Shown here: positions 54,387 to 63,867 of the stretch, piece after piece | Layout: each line of letters opens with the position of its first letter | Numbering within the stretch: position 1 is the first letter of the stretch | NCBI RefSeq assembly: GCF_014490665.1 | Contig: NZ_CP061038.1 | Coordinates: 4,362,501-4,426,500 of the forward strand | Direction of reading: 5' to 3' | Origin: Sphingomonas alpina | GTDB lineage: Bacteria; Pseudomonadota; Alphaproteobacteria; Sphingomonadales; Sphingomonadaceae | DNA: 64,000 bases | The notes under the pieces: model-generated | The model's database searches: none | Told to the model about the DNA's origin: nothing | What the model saw: the letters and a program-made list of their open reading frames with translations, nothing else | Translations under genes and position numbers: made by a program

Positions 54387-56895
54387 ATGAGCCGCGCTGA
54401 TCCCGCCCCGCCCATCACCGCCGTGCTGGGCCCGACCAATACCGGCAAGACGCACCTTGCGGTCGAGCGGATGTGCGGTCATTCGAGCGGCATGATCGGC
54501 TTCCCGCTGCGCCTGCTGGCGCGCGAAGTCTATGATCGCGTCGTCAAGCTGAAGGGCGTGTCACGCGTCGCGCTGATCACCGGCGAAGAGAAGATCGTGC
54601 CGAAGGACGCGCGCTGGTTCCTGTGTACGGCGGAGAGCATGCCGCTCGACCGCGACCTGGCGTTCGTCGGAATCGACGAGGCGCAACTGGGCGCGGATGC
54701 CGAACGCGGCCATGTCTTTACCGATCGGCTGCTGCGCGCGCGGCCGTGAGGAAACGATGATCCTCGGCTCCGAAGCGTTGCGGCCGATGCTCAAGGTGCT
54801 GGTACCCGAAGCGGATATCCAGAATCGCCCGCGTTTTTCGACCCTGAGCTATGCCGGGGCGAAGAAGATCTCGCGCTTGCCCAAACGGTCGGCGATCGTC
54901 GCATTCAGCGCTGAGGAAGTCTATGCCGTGGCCGAGATGCTGCGGCGCCTGCGCGGTGGCGCGGCAGTGGTGATGGGGGCGTTGTCGCCGCGAACGCGCA
55001 ATGCGCAGGTCGCGATGTTCCAGGCCGGTGAGGTCGATTATCTCGTTGCGACCGACGCGATCGGCATGGGCCTGAACATGGACGTCGCGCATGTCGCCTT
55101 TGCCAGCCTCAACAAGTTCGACGGGCATCGCCAGCGCCGCCTGACCGTCGCCGAAATGGCACAGATCGCCGGGCGCGCCGGCCGGCATCAGCGCGACGGC
55201 ACATTCGGCGCACTGGTCGAGCAAGGTCCGGGCGCCTTCGCGGCGGAGGAAGTGCTGGCGATCGAGGAGCATCGCTTTCCCCGGCTCGACTTCCTCTATT
55301 GGCGTGACGGCGAGCCCGATATGTCGAGTATCGACGATCTGGTCGCGAGCCTGGAGGCCCGGCCCGACAGCCGCGCGCTGCGCGCCGCGCCCGAGGCGGT
55401 CGATCTTGCGGTACTCAAGCGGCTCGCGGGTGAGGATTGGGTCCGTGACCGCGTCCGATCGCCCGCGATGGTCGCGCGGCTCTGGGCGGCATGTGGCCTG
55501 CCCGATTTCCGCAAGCTGGGCGTCGATCCCCACACCCGCTTTGTCGGGCGGGTGTTCGGCCATCTGAGCGAAGGGTCGGGCCATATACCGCATCCATGGT
55601 TTGCCGACGAAATCGCCCGGCTCGATACGGTCGCGGGCGATGTCGAAACGCTTGCCGGGCGGATCGCGGCGGCGCGCAGCTGGGCCTATATCGCCAACCG
55701 GCCCGACTGGCTCGCCGACCCCGCACATTGGGCCGGACGGGCAGGCGAAGTCGAAGAGCGGTTGTCGGATGCCCTGCATCTCGGCCTGACGCAGCGCTTC
55801 GTCGACAAACGCACCACCATGCTGCTGCGGCAGATCGGGGCGGACACGCGAACCCTGCCGGTGGTGATCGGCGAACAGGGCGAAGTGATGGTCGAGGATC
55901 ATCCGATCGGCCGGCTCGACGGGTTCCGCTTCATCGTTGCGCCGGATGCACGTCATGGCGACAAGCGCCTCCTGCTCGCGGCCGCCGAACGCCGGCTGGG
56001 CGCCGAGCGCGCCCGGCGCGGCGCGGCGCTGGCCGGCGCGGACGATACGGCACTGGCGCTCGTCACCGATATCGGGAGCAAGCCCTGGCTCATCTGGAAC
56101 GGATTGCCGGTTGCAACGCTGGCGGCGGGGCCGTCGCTCGTCCGGCCGCGCGTGAAGCTCGACCCCGCGCTCGATTGCCTCGATACGGCGATGCGCACCG
56201 GGATCGCGGCACGGCTGGACCGCTGGATTGCCGATCAGGCCGCACGGCGATTGCCCGCCCTGGTTGCGCTGGACGCGGCCGCTCGCGATGCGACCGCCGG
56301 CCCGGCACTGCGCGCCGTTTCCGCCGCTTTGGTCGATCGCGCCGGTCTTGCCGCGCGCATCGACCTGCAGGTAGCGGTCGATGGTCTCGACCCGGCGGCG
56401 CGCAAGCGGTTGCGCATGATCGGCATCACGATCGGCGCGCTCGACCTGTTCGACCCGCGCCTGCTGAAGCCCGCCGCCGCACAGTGGCGGCGCGTATTGC
56501 TGGCCGCACGTGCCGGCACGGTGATCGCCGAGGGGCCACCCGATGGCGCGACGGTATTGGCACGGAATACGCCCGGCGCAACGCTCGAATCCGGGTATCG
56601 CCAGATCGCCACCCAGGCGGTGCGTGTCGATCTGGTCGAGCGGATCGCCCGCGCGGCCCATGATGCGCGGGCGGGGCGCCGTCCCTTTACCCCCGATCCC
56701 GCACTCGCCACCTCGATCGGCGTCGCGCCCGCGACACTCGAACGGTTGATGGCCGGACTGGGCTTCCGTGCCGCACCGCCCGAAAATGATCAGGCGCGCT
56801 GGGTCTGGCGCGGCCAGACTCGCGCCAAAATCTTGCCGCCGCCGCGCGACAATGCATTCTCGGCGCTCGCCGATCTCGCCCTGTTTCGTGGATAG
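54387..56895 (+). pseudogene. SUV3-like superfamily 2 helicase, frameshifted
   Basis: Two overlapping frames together spell one helicase. Frame 1 (54387-54749) has Walker A VLGPTNTGKTHLAVERM, ALITGEEKIVP and DEAQ-type box GIDEAQLGADAERGHVFTDRLL, then stops. Frame 2 (readable from about 54733 to 56895) continues with GREETMILGSEALRP, the helicase C domain (VATDAIGMGLNMD, QIAGRAGRHQRDGTFG) and a long C-terminal region. The break is in the run GCGCGCGCG at 54734-54742: adding one CG restores DRLL-R-ARGREET. Either a real mutation, a slippage site, or a sequencing error. Confidence 0.88.
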
Positions 56896-56927
56896 GCCTG
56901 GTGGCTGAGGTTCCTGACGGCGCGGCG

Positions 56928-57257
56928 ATGCGGCTCGACCGCTTTCTGTGGTTCGCCCGGCTGGCCAAGAGCCGCAGTGCGGCTCAGGCGATCGCCGCCA
57001 GCAGCCGGCTGCGCATCGATGGACGGCCGATCGACCGGGCGCATGTCCCGGTCCGGATCGGCAATGTGCTGACCTTCCTTGGTCATGGCGGTGTGCGCGT
57101 GATCCGGGTCGAGGCACTACCGCCTCGCCGCGGCCCGGCACCGGAAGCCAGAGCCTGCTACACCGAGCTCATTGAGAGTTCGTTCGCAAATGCGCCGGAG
57201 GCGTATTTTGCCGATGCCGAATCTGAGAACGTCTCGCAGCAAGCCGCATCCGATTGA
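56928..57257 (+). CDS. RNA-binding S4 domain protein (HslR-like)
   Basis: 109 residues (118 if it starts at GTG 56901). S4 domain at residues 1-60: MRLDRFLWFARLAKSRSAAQ, SRLRIDGRPIDRAHVPVRIG; acidic C-terminal tail. Members such as Hsp15 bind stalled 50S subunits. Downstream of the helicase and upstream of fdxA in the same direction. Confidence 0.88.
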   Translation: MRLDRFLWFARLAKSRSAAQAIAASSRLRIDGRPIDRAHVPVRIGNVLTFLGHGGVRVIRVEALPPRRGPAPEARACYTELIESSFANAPEAYFADAESENVSQQAASD

Positions 57258-57326
57258 CGAGGCCGGAAGCGGCGCATAGCAGAAGCGGGTTATCTGCCCT
57301 TTTCGGGGCCTATTCGGGATACCGCC

Positions 57327-57668
57327 ATGACCTACGTCGTCACCGACGCCTGCATCAAGTGCAAGTATATGGACTGCGTCGAGGTCTGCCCCGTCGACTG
57401 TTTCTACGAAGGCGAGAACATGCTCGTCATCAATCCGAGCGAATGCATCGATTGCGGCGTATGCGAGCCCGAATGCCCGGCCGAGGCGATCCTGCCCGAT
57501 ACCGAATCCGGTCTCGAGCAGTGGATGGAGCTCAACAACAGCTTTTCCGCGCAATGGCCCAATGTCACGCGCAAGTCCGATCAGACCCCGGCCGACGCCG
57601 ACGAGCACAAGGGCGAAGAGGGCAAGTACGACAAGTACTTCTCGCCCGAGCCCGGCGCGGGGGACTAA
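57327..57668 (+). CDS. fdxA: 7Fe-8S ferredoxin FdxA
   Basis: 113 residues. Two cluster motifs: [17 protein letters not shown] (3Fe-4S/4Fe-4S pattern) and [16 protein letters not shown], with an acidic C-terminal extension, the usual length for alphaproteobacterial FdxA. Electron carrier of the cytosol. fdxA followed by carD is a common order in this class. Confidence 0.96.
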   Translation: MTYVVTDACIKCKYMDCVEVCPVDCFYEGENMLVINPSECIDCGVCEPECPAEAILPDTESGLEQWMELNNSFSAQWPNVTRKSDQTPADADEHKGEEGKYDKYFSPEPGAGD

Positions 57669-57721
57669 TCAAGGTTCGATGTTGCCCGATCTGGGTCGGT
57701 TTCAGCGTTAATTGCCTGTGT

Positions 57722-57760
57722 CCAGCCATGTTTGGCTGGTAATTTTATTACGACTATGTT
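57722..57760 (+). promoter_or_regulatory. Predicted carD promoter
   Basis: TTGGCT (57732-57737), 17-bp spacer, TATGTT (57755-57760), about 140 bp before the carD start. The -35 lies in a small inverted repeat, CCAGCCA (57722-57728) / TGGCTGG (57733-57739). Confidence 0.5.
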
Positions 57761-57900
57761 AAATAGCCGGAGACGGAAGGCACGGTTGCGCGTTCTTCCG
57801 GTCTGGAGACGTACTGAAATCAACACTCCCCATCGCGTGACCCGGCACCGCTGCCGTCGCGCTTCTCCGGGGGCATCGGTCCACAGAAAGGCTCAACGGA

Positions 57901-58434
57901 ATGGCTGCCAAGGCGCTGTCCTTCGACGTCGGCGATTATGTCGTTTACCCCAAGCACGGCGTTGGCCGTGTCATCGAGCTGCAACGGCAGGAAATCGCCG
58001 GCATGCAACTCGAACTCTATGTGCTGCGCTTCGAGAAAGAGCGCATGACGCTTCGCGTGCCCACCAACAAGGCCGAGTCGGTCGGGATGCGCAAGCTTTC
58101 CTCGGACAAGACGCTGCGTGAGGCGCTCGATACGCTGACCGGCAAGCCTCGCGTCAAGCGCACCATGTGGTCGCGCCGCGCGCAGGAATATGAAGCGAAG
58201 ATCAATTCGGGCGACCTGGTGTCGATCGCCGAAGTGGTCCGCGATCTGTTCCGTGCCGACGACCAGCCCGAGCAGAGCTATTCGGAGCGTCAGATCTTCG
58301 AAGGCGCGACCAGCCGCCTCGCCCGCGAACTCGCGGCGATGGAGCAGGTCGATGAACCGACCGCACAGGAAAAGATCCTGGAGATTCTGCGCAAGGCCGC
58401 AGCGATCCACAACAAGGACAAGGTTCCCGCCTGA
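57901..58434 (+). CDS. carD: CarD-family transcriptional regulator (CdnL type)
   Basis: 177 residues. N-terminal RNA-polymerase interaction domain DYVVYPKHGVGRVIELQRQE, then a helical DNA-binding part (KTLREALDTLTGKPRVKR, WSRRAQEYEAKINSGD). It stabilises the open promoter complex, mainly at rRNA and growth genes. Preceded by its own promoter and followed by a clear terminator. Confidence 0.95.
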   Translation: MAAKALSFDVGDYVVYPKHGVGRVIELQRQEIAGMQLELYVLRFEKERMTLRVPTNKAESVGMRKLSSDKTLREALDTLTGKPRVKRTMWSRRAQEYEAKINSGDLVSIAEVVRDLFRADDQPEQSYSERQIFEGATSRLARELAAMEQVDEPTAQEKILEILRKAAAIHNKDKVPA

Positions 58435-58459
58435 TCGGGACCTGACCGGATGAACGAAG

Positions 58460-58487
58460 AGGGCGGCCAGCGATGGTCGCCCTTTTT
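58460..58487 (+). terminator. Rho-independent terminator of carD
   Basis: Stem GGGCGGCCA (58461-58469) / TGGTCGCCC (58474-58482), one G-T pair, GCGA loop, followed by TTTTT (58483-58487). 26 bp after the carD stop. Confidence 0.85.
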
Positions 58488-58544
58488 GCTTGCGCCTTCG
58501 TCTCTTGGTGTGTTATCGAACCAATACACAGTGGAGAGAGTTTC

Positions 58545-59276
58545 ATGCGCCTGTTCGCCACCATCGCCGTCCTTCCGCTCGCCGCCTGCTCCTTCGGTTC
58601 GGAGTCTGCAGATGCGAAACAGGGGCTTCCCGGGTCGGGCAGCGGCACGACGCGTACCTTCGCTGCGGCCGGTTTTGACCAGGTCGACCTGCGCGGATCG
58701 GACGATATCGATATCCGCGTCGGCACCGGTTTCTCGGTTCGCGCCGAAGGCCCGTCCAAGGAACTCGACAAGCTCAAGATCGAGAAGATCGGCAACACGC
58801 TGAAGGTCGGCCGGATCAACAGCGCCGGCTTCAACTGGGGCGACGACCAGAAGGGCGTGAAGATTTTCGTGACCATGCCGCGCATTGCCGGGGCGGGAAT
58901 CGCGGGATCGGGCGATATGACGATCGATCGTATCGATGGGCAGAATTTCGCCGGCGAAACCGCCGGATCGGGCAACATGACGATCGCCGCACTGAATGTG
59001 CAGACCGGCAAATTCTCGATCGCTGGCTCAGGCGACATGAGCGTTGCGGGCACCGCGAAACAATTGTCGATGAAGATCGCCGGATCCGGCGACATCGATG
59101 CCGGCGGCGTCAAAGCGGAAGGGGCGAGCGTCTCGATCGCCGGGTCGGGCAGCGCCACCGCCGAGGTGAACGGTCCCGCCGATGTCTCCGTTGTCGGTTC
59201 GGGCGACGTCGATCTCGGCAAGGGCGCGAAATGCACCACATCGAAGATGGGATCGGGCGAGGTCCATTGCGGCTGA
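58545..59276 (+). CDS. Head-GIN domain (DUF2807) lipoprotein
   Basis: 243 residues. Lipoprotein signal ending LPLAAC at residue 14, then a right-handed beta-helix-like DUF2807 domain: AAAGFDQVDLRGSDDIDIRV, followed by repeated GSGDM / GSGNM turns (for example IAGSGDMTIDRIDG). Secreted or surface-anchored, function unknown. The ATG at 58545 follows GGAGAGAG. Paired with the paralogue at 59370. Confidence 0.88.
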   Translation: MRLFATIAVLPLAACSFGSESADAKQGLPGSGSGTTRTFAAAGFDQVDLRGSDDIDIRVGTGFSVRAEGPSKELDKLKIEKIGNTLKVGRINSAGFNWGDDQKGVKIFVTMPRIAGAGIAGSGDMTIDRIDGQNFAGETAGSGNMTIAALNVQTGKFSIAGSGDMSVAGTAKQLSMKIAGSGDIDAGGVKAEGASVSIAGSGSATAEVNGPADVSVVGSGDVDLGKGAKCTTSKMGSGEVHCG

Positions 59277-59369
59277 TCCCCTGACGAACGGGTCCGCGAG
59301 TCAGGCCGGATTCGCAGCCAGTCCGCGGATACGCTTGGCACCGTGACGGATCAATGCGATGCAGGCCGC

Positions 59370-60077
59370 ATGATCCGTCACCTGATCGCCGCCAGCCTGT
59401 TGTTCCTTCCCGTCGGCGCAGAGGCCGCCGACCGGACCTATTCCATCGGCAGCTTCGACCGTATCCGTATCGACGGCCCGTTCGACGTCCGGCTCGATAC
59501 CGGCAAGGCTCCGAGTGCGCGGGCCGATGCCGATTCCCGGACGCTCGACCGGCTTGCGATCCGCGTCGAAGGCAGCACTTTGATCATTCGCATGGGCAAT
59601 GATGGCTGGGGCGAGACGCCGACGACGGCCGGCACATCACCGGTCATTACCCTGTCCACGCCGACGCTGCGCTCAATCAACGTCAATGCCGGCGCGCGGC
59701 TGACCGTCGGCGGAATGGCCGGGCAGCGGCTCGATCTCGCCGTCAACGGATCCGGCGTGCTGAGCGTCAACGGAATTGCCGCGGATCAGCTCAATGCCAC
59801 AGTGATCGGCAGCGGGACCGTCACGCTGAGCGGCCGTGCGGCGAAAACGCGGCTGATGACCAATGGCCCCGGTACGATCGACGCCAGTGCACTCGATGTC
59901 AGCGACCTGATCATACGGCTCGACGGCACCGGCGAGACGCGCGCCGCAGCCCGCTATACGGCGGCGGTGACCACCACCGGACTGGGGCGCGTGACCGTCG
60001 GCGGCGAACCCGCCTGTGTGATCAAGGCGATGGCCGGCGGACCGGTCTCATGCGGAAAACCCAAACCGCCTAGATGA
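59370..60077 (+). CDS. Head-GIN domain (DUF2807) secreted protein
   Basis: 235 residues. Signal peptide MIRHLIAASLLFLPVGAEAA, then the same fold as its neighbour (YSIGSFDRIRIDGPFDVRLD) with beta-helix turns such as VNGSGVLSVNG and VIGSGTVTLSG. It has no lipobox, so it is released to the periplasm or beyond. Overlaps convergent DUF1489 by 8 bp. Confidence 0.85.
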   Translation: MIRHLIAASLLFLPVGAEAADRTYSIGSFDRIRIDGPFDVRLDTGKAPSARADADSRTLDRLAIRVEGSTLIIRMGNDGWGETPTTAGTSPVITLSTPTLRSINVNAGARLTVGGMAGQRLDLAVNGSGVLSVNGIAADQLNATVIGSGTVTLSGRAAKTRLMTNGPGTIDASALDVSDLIIRLDGTGETRAAARYTAAVTTTGLGRVTVGGEPACVIKAMAGGPVSCGKPKPPR

Positions 60078-60474
60078 GGCCCAGACCCGACAGCTTGCCC
60101 ATCAGCGCCGCGGGCATGACATCGCCGGCCACTTCATCCACGCCCAGATCGACCGGCGCATCGGCATCTTCCAGATAGCGCCAGCCCTGATGCGCGCGTT
60201 TGGGCCGAGCATGAGTCAGGATGAGGTGGGGATCGATATGGATCGCCACTCTGCCGCCCTCCGCTTCGCCGAACTGCAGGATCGGCGAGCGCGCAACGAG
60301 CTGATGCTTGATGATCCAGAACAGCGACCCCTGGCCGGCGACTTCCTCATGCCGTTTGGGAAGGTAGCGCGTGGTGAGGAAGACCGGCCCAGCCTCGGCA
60401 CGCGCCAGCAGGCGCTCGGCAAGATCCTCGATACCGGTGGCGCCGAACGCGACCTTGGTGAGATGAAGCGGCAT
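60070..60474 (-). CDS. DUF1489-family protein
   Basis: 134 residues. The family signature is clear: MPLHLTKVAFGATGIEDL, FLTTRYLPKRHEEV, GSLFWIIKHQLVARSPIL and THARPKRAHQGWRYL. Restricted mostly to alphaproteobacteria; function unknown. Follows mgtE by 24 bp on the same strand. Confidence 0.9.
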   Translation of the reverse strand: MPLHLTKVAFGATGIEDLAERLLARAEAGPVFLTTRYLPKRHEEVAGQGSLFWIIKHQLVARSPILQFGEAEGGRVAIHIDPHLILTHARPKRAHQGWRYLEDADAPVDLGVDEVAGDVMPAALMGKLSGLGLI

Positions 60475-60498
60475 CCGTTCGAAATGGGCGCGAAGCGG

Positions 60499-61905
60499 CT
60501 AGCCGCCAAGCCCCCAAAGCGAGGCAAGGCCGAGGAAACAGAAAAATCCCATCACATCGGTCATCATCGTCACGAACACGGCCGACGATACGGCAGGATC
60601 GACTCCGGCGCGTTCGAGGCTGACCGGAATCAGCACGCCGGACAGGCCGGCGACGAGATTGTTCATGACCATCGCCATGGCGATGACGATCGCCAGGTCG
60701 GAATTGCCGAAGATCAGCCAGGTACCCATGCCGATCAATATGCCGAGCATCGCGCCATTGGCGGCGGCGATGCGGAATTCGCGCAGGATCATCCGTGCGG
60801 TGTTCGAACTGGTCAGCTGATTGGTGGCAAGCGCGCGCACCACCACGGCCAGGGTCTGAGTGCCGGCATTGCCGCCCATGCCCGAGACGATCGGCATCAG
60901 TACCGCAAGCAGCGCGAACTTCGCGATTTCGCCCTGGAACAGTCCAACCACGGATGCCGCGAGCATGGCAGTGCCGAGATTGACCACCAGCCAAGTTATG
61001 CGAGTGCGCACGGTCAACGCGATCGGCTCGTTGATGTCGCCTTCGCCGGCACCGGAGAGACGAAGGATATCCTCGCCGGCTTCCTCGGAAATGATATGGA
61101 CGATATCGTCGACCGTGATCATGCCGACCAGCCGCCCGCCCGCATCGATCACAGCGGCCGAAATCAGCGCGTATTTCTGGAAGCGCAGCGCGACCTCTTC
61201 CTGGTCCATATCGACCGGGATCAGGGTTTGTTCGCGCTTCATCACATCGCCGATCGATACGGTGCGCGGCGTGCGCAATATCCATGACAGCTGGCATGTC
61301 CCGACCGGCTTGTGCCCGGGATCGACGACGAAGATCTCCCAGAAATCGGTCGTCAGCTCCTCATGGCCGCGCAGATAATCGATCGCGTCGCCGACCGTCC
61401 AATGTTCGGGGACCGCGATCAGCTCGCGCTGCATCAATCGGCCGGCCGATTCCTCCGGATAGGACAAAGCCTCCTCGATCGCGGCGCGATCGTCGGGGTC
61501 GAGCGCGCGGAGCACGGCACGCTGGTCGTCTTCCTCCATGTCCTCGATGATCGCGACGGCATCGTCGGTATCGAGTTCGGAGGCGATATCGGCGACCTGG
61601 GTCGCACTGAGCGAATCGATCAGATCCTCGCGGACATAATCGTTCATCTCGGCGAACACGTCGCCGTCGAGCAGGTCGGTGATCGCCTTGGCCAGGTCGC
61701 CACGGCGCTCGTTCGGGGTCAGCTCGAACAGATCGGCGATGTCGGCGGGGTGGAGCGGTTCGACCAGCGACCGCGCGGCTTCGTCGTCGCCCGCTTCGAC
61801 CGCGTCGAGCACCGCACGCACGAATTCGGGTTTGAGCCGGTCGTCCTCGTCGAGCTGGCCGGTTTCGACCTCGTCTCCGACGGATGTCAGGTCGGTCTCG
61901 TTCAT
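60499..61905 (-). CDS. mgtE: Magnesium transporter MgtE
   Basis: 468 residues: N-terminal superhelical MgtE_N domain (about 25-150, ADIADLFELTPNERRGDLAK), a CBS pair (about 155-280, with VGMITVDDIVHII), and five membrane segments with the pore signature MPIVSGMGGNAGTQTLAVVV. Gates Mg2+ uptake by internal Mg2+. No Mg riboswitch is visible in the 200-bp leader. Confidence 0.95.
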   Translation of the reverse strand: MNETDLTSVGDEVETGQLDEDDRLKPEFVRAVLDAVEAGDDEAARSLVEPLHPADIADLFELTPNERRGDLAKAITDLLDGDVFAEMNDYVREDLIDSLSATQVADIASELDTDDAVAIIEDMEEDDQRAVLRALDPDDRAAIEEALSYPEESAGRLMQRELIAVPEHWTVGDAIDYLRGHEELTTDFWEIFVVDPGHKPVGTCQLSWILRTPRTVSIGDVMKREQTLIPVDMDQEEVALRFQKYALISAAVIDAGGRLVGMITVDDIVHIISEEAGEDILRLSGAGEGDINEPIALTVRTRITWLVVNLGTAMLAASVVGLFQGEIAKFALLAVLMPIVSGMGGNAGTQTLAVVVRALATNQLTSSNTARMILREFRIAAANGAMLGILIGMGTWLIFGNSDLAIVIAMAMVMNNLVAGLSGVLIPVSLERAGVDPAVSSAVFVTMMTDVMGFFCFLGLASLWGLGG

Positions 61906-62109
61906 GCTGGACCTCCCTTTCTGGCCTTTTTTGGAAATGGCCTGGCCGAAACGGCGCGCCCGGCGTCATTGCCGTCTAACGCTGCCGTGCGACAATGCCA
62001 ATCCGGGCTGGACGTTCAGCCCATTCCGATCGCGCCACGACAAGCGTGCCAATTTGCCAGCCGTGCCTCAGGTCGCTAGGGCGCGGGTTTCCCCTTTCAG
62101 GAGCCCCTC

Positions 62110-62565
62110 ATGGCCGATACCCCCGAAACCCTGACGCTGACCCTCGACAGCGGCACCGTGACGATCAAGCTTCGCCCCGACCTTGCGCCGCAGCATGTCG
62201 CACGAATCGCCGAACTCGCCAATGACGGCTTTTACGACGGCGTCGTGTTCCACCGCGTGATTCCGGGGTTCATGGCGCAGGGCGGCGACCCCACCGGCAC
62301 CGGCATGCATGGGTCGGACAAGCCGAACCTGCCGGCCGAGTTCTCCAAGGAGCCGCATGTTCGCGGCACCTGCTCGATGGCGCGCGCGCAGAGCCCCAAT
62401 TCGGCCAACAGCCAGTTTTTCATCTGCTTCGACGATGCCCGCTTCCTCGACGGCCAGTACACCGTATGGGGCGAAGTGACCGAAGGCATGGAGCATGTCG
62501 ACGCGCTGCCCAAGGGTGAGCCACCGCGCGCGCCCGGCAAGATCGTGTCGATGCGCGCCGAATAA
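62110..62565 (+). CDS. Cyclophilin-type peptidyl-prolyl cis-trans isomerase (cytosolic)
   Basis: 151 residues, single cyclophilin domain without a signal peptide. Active-site segments: VVFHRVIPGFMAQGGDPTGT, MARAQSPNSANSQFFICF and YTVWGEVTEGMEHVD. Folding helper for proline bonds (PpiB-like). Upstream GGAG is the ribosome site. Confidence 0.94.
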   Translation: MADTPETLTLTLDSGTVTIKLRPDLAPQHVARIAELANDGFYDGVVFHRVIPGFMAQGGDPTGTGMHGSDKPNLPAEFSKEPHVRGTCSMARAQSPNSANSQFFICFDDARFLDGQYTVWGEVTEGMEHVDALPKGEPPRAPGKIVSMRAE

Positions 62566-62578
62566 TCAACTGTGAAGG

Positions 62579-62756
62579 GGCCGGTCGTCTGACCGGTTGT
62601 TTGAAAATGCGCTGAAGGCGCATTTGGCGGTACCGGCCCGCTCCCCCTCCCGGCCACCCACAGCGTATCCTGAATGGGTGGCCGGGAGGGGGAGCGGGCC
62701 GGTACCGCCTCTAAAATTCGCTCTTTCGCGAATTTTCAAACAGACCCTGACCGGCC
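62579..62756. repeat. 178-bp nested palindromic element
   Basis: Outer arms GGCCGGTC (62579-62586) / GACCGGCC (62749-62756); next TGTTTGAAAAT (62598-62608) / ATTTTCAAACA (62732-62742); side hairpins AAATGCGC/GCGCATTT (62605-62625) and AAAATTCGC/GCGAATTTT (62713-62736); and a central 35-bp perfect stem (62626-62660 with 62675-62709) with a 14-nt loop. In RNA or single-stranded DNA it would fold as a multi-arm cross. It fills the gap between convergent genes. Confidence 0.95.
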
Positions 62757-62765
62757 CGTTACCCT

Positions 62766-63650
62766 TTATTTCTCCGCGACCGCCTCGATCAGCCAGTCGT
62801 GGAACAGCTTGACCGGACGCAACGCAAGCGCGCGCGGACGGCACACGAACCAATAGCTGTACGGACTCTCGACCTCGATATCGAACAGCCTGACCAGCCG
62901 GTCATCATGCGCGTCCTCGAAATGGCTTTCATGCATGAAGGCGATGCCCAGCCCCTGCGCCGCGGCCTCGAGCATCAACGGCCCGGAATCGAAATGGTCG
63001 ATCGCCAGCGGTTCGAGGTCGCCGAGCCCGGCCGCCTGCCGCCAGGCGCTGAACGTATCGGGCATGTCGCGATGGACCAGCGCGGTCAGCGATTTGAGCT
63101 GCGCCGGATCGGTAACCGGATGATCGCCCTCGATCAGCGCCCGCGCGCCGATCACATAGACCGAGTTGCGATCGAGTCGCTTGGCATAAAGCCCGGGGTC
63201 GATATCGCGTGCCAGGGCAATCACCGCATCGAGCCCGTCGCCGAGCCGCAGCACGCCATGCCCGGCAGTGTCGATATCGAGATGCAGTTCGGGATGCCGT
63301 GCGCGCAGGTCGCCGAGTTTCGGAAACAGCCGTTGCGATGCGAACAAGGGCAGGATGCCGAGCCGCAGCCGCAGCACCTCGCTATCGCTCATCATCGCCT
63401 CGACCGCATCCGACAGGCTGTCGATCGCCGGGGCGATCTGCGCGAGCAGCCTTTCGCCATCGGCATTGAGCACCACCGCCTGATGGCGACGGTCGAACAG
63501 GGGCTTGTCGATGAACCGCTCGAGCGCCTGTACGCGCCGGCTCAGTGCCGGTGGCGACAGCGCCAATTCGGCCGAAGCGGCCTTGATCGATCCCAGCCGC
63601 GCGACCTGAACAAAGGCCTCGATCGCGGTCAGGGGTGGCAATCTACGCAT
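62766..63650 (-). CDS. LysR-family regulator (GcvA-like)
   Basis: 294 residues. Winged HTH at 1-60 (LTAIEAFVQVARLGSIKAAS, LSPPALSRRVQALERFI), then a periplasmic-binding-protein-like effector domain from about residue 92. The target is unknown; the usual divergent target gene would lie to the right, but none is seen before 64000. Confidence 0.92.
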   Translation of the reverse strand: MRRLPPLTAIEAFVQVARLGSIKAASAELALSPPALSRRVQALERFIDKPLFDRRHQAVVLNADGERLLAQIAPAIDSLSDAVEAMMSDSEVLRLRLGILPLFASQRLFPKLGDLRARHPELHLDIDTAGHGVLRLGDGLDAVIALARDIDPGLYAKRLDRNSVYVIGARALIEGDHPVTDPAQLKSLTALVHRDMPDTFSAWRQAAGLGDLEPLAIDHFDSGPLMLEAAAQGLGIAFMHESHFEDAHDDRLVRLFDIEVESPYSYWFVCRPRALALRPVKLFHDWLIEAVAEK

Positions 63651-63764
63651 GAAAATTCTGCTCTATTGTGCGTTGCACCATATACCCCATACTCGAAACC
63701 TAACATCCCTCCTCGTAGTTTGGCCAGCAGTAGTTGCATGAAACGCATCTATCACTTCTCTTTT

Positions 63765-63867
63765 CGCACTTGCACAATAAACTGTGCCGGTGCACAAAGA
63801 CGGTGCCTTTCAGGCATCCTCTCCTAAAACTTTCAAGGCCGATCCTCCGGGGTCGGCCCTTTTTTTG
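63765..63867 (+). ncRNA. Candidate small RNA with anti-Shine-Dalgarno motifs
   Basis: The 350 bp right of the LysR gene holds no convincing protein gene. It ends a segment with a strong intrinsic terminator. Before it lies a hairpin GGTGCCT-TTC-AGGCATC (about 63802-63818), then CCTCTCCT (about 63818-63825), and the terminator loop contains CCTCC. Such C-rich loops are typical of trans-acting sRNAs. The 5' end is a guess; the promoter is weak (CACAAT as -10). Confidence 0.3.
63837..63867 (+). terminator. Rho-independent terminator at the right edge
   Basis: GGCCGATCC (63837-63845), short loop, GGGTCGGCC (63850-63858) with one G-T pair, then C and seven T. No annotated gene precedes it on the plus strand, hence the small-RNA candidate. 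From 63868 to 64000 I see no feature I can support. Confidence 0.8.
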
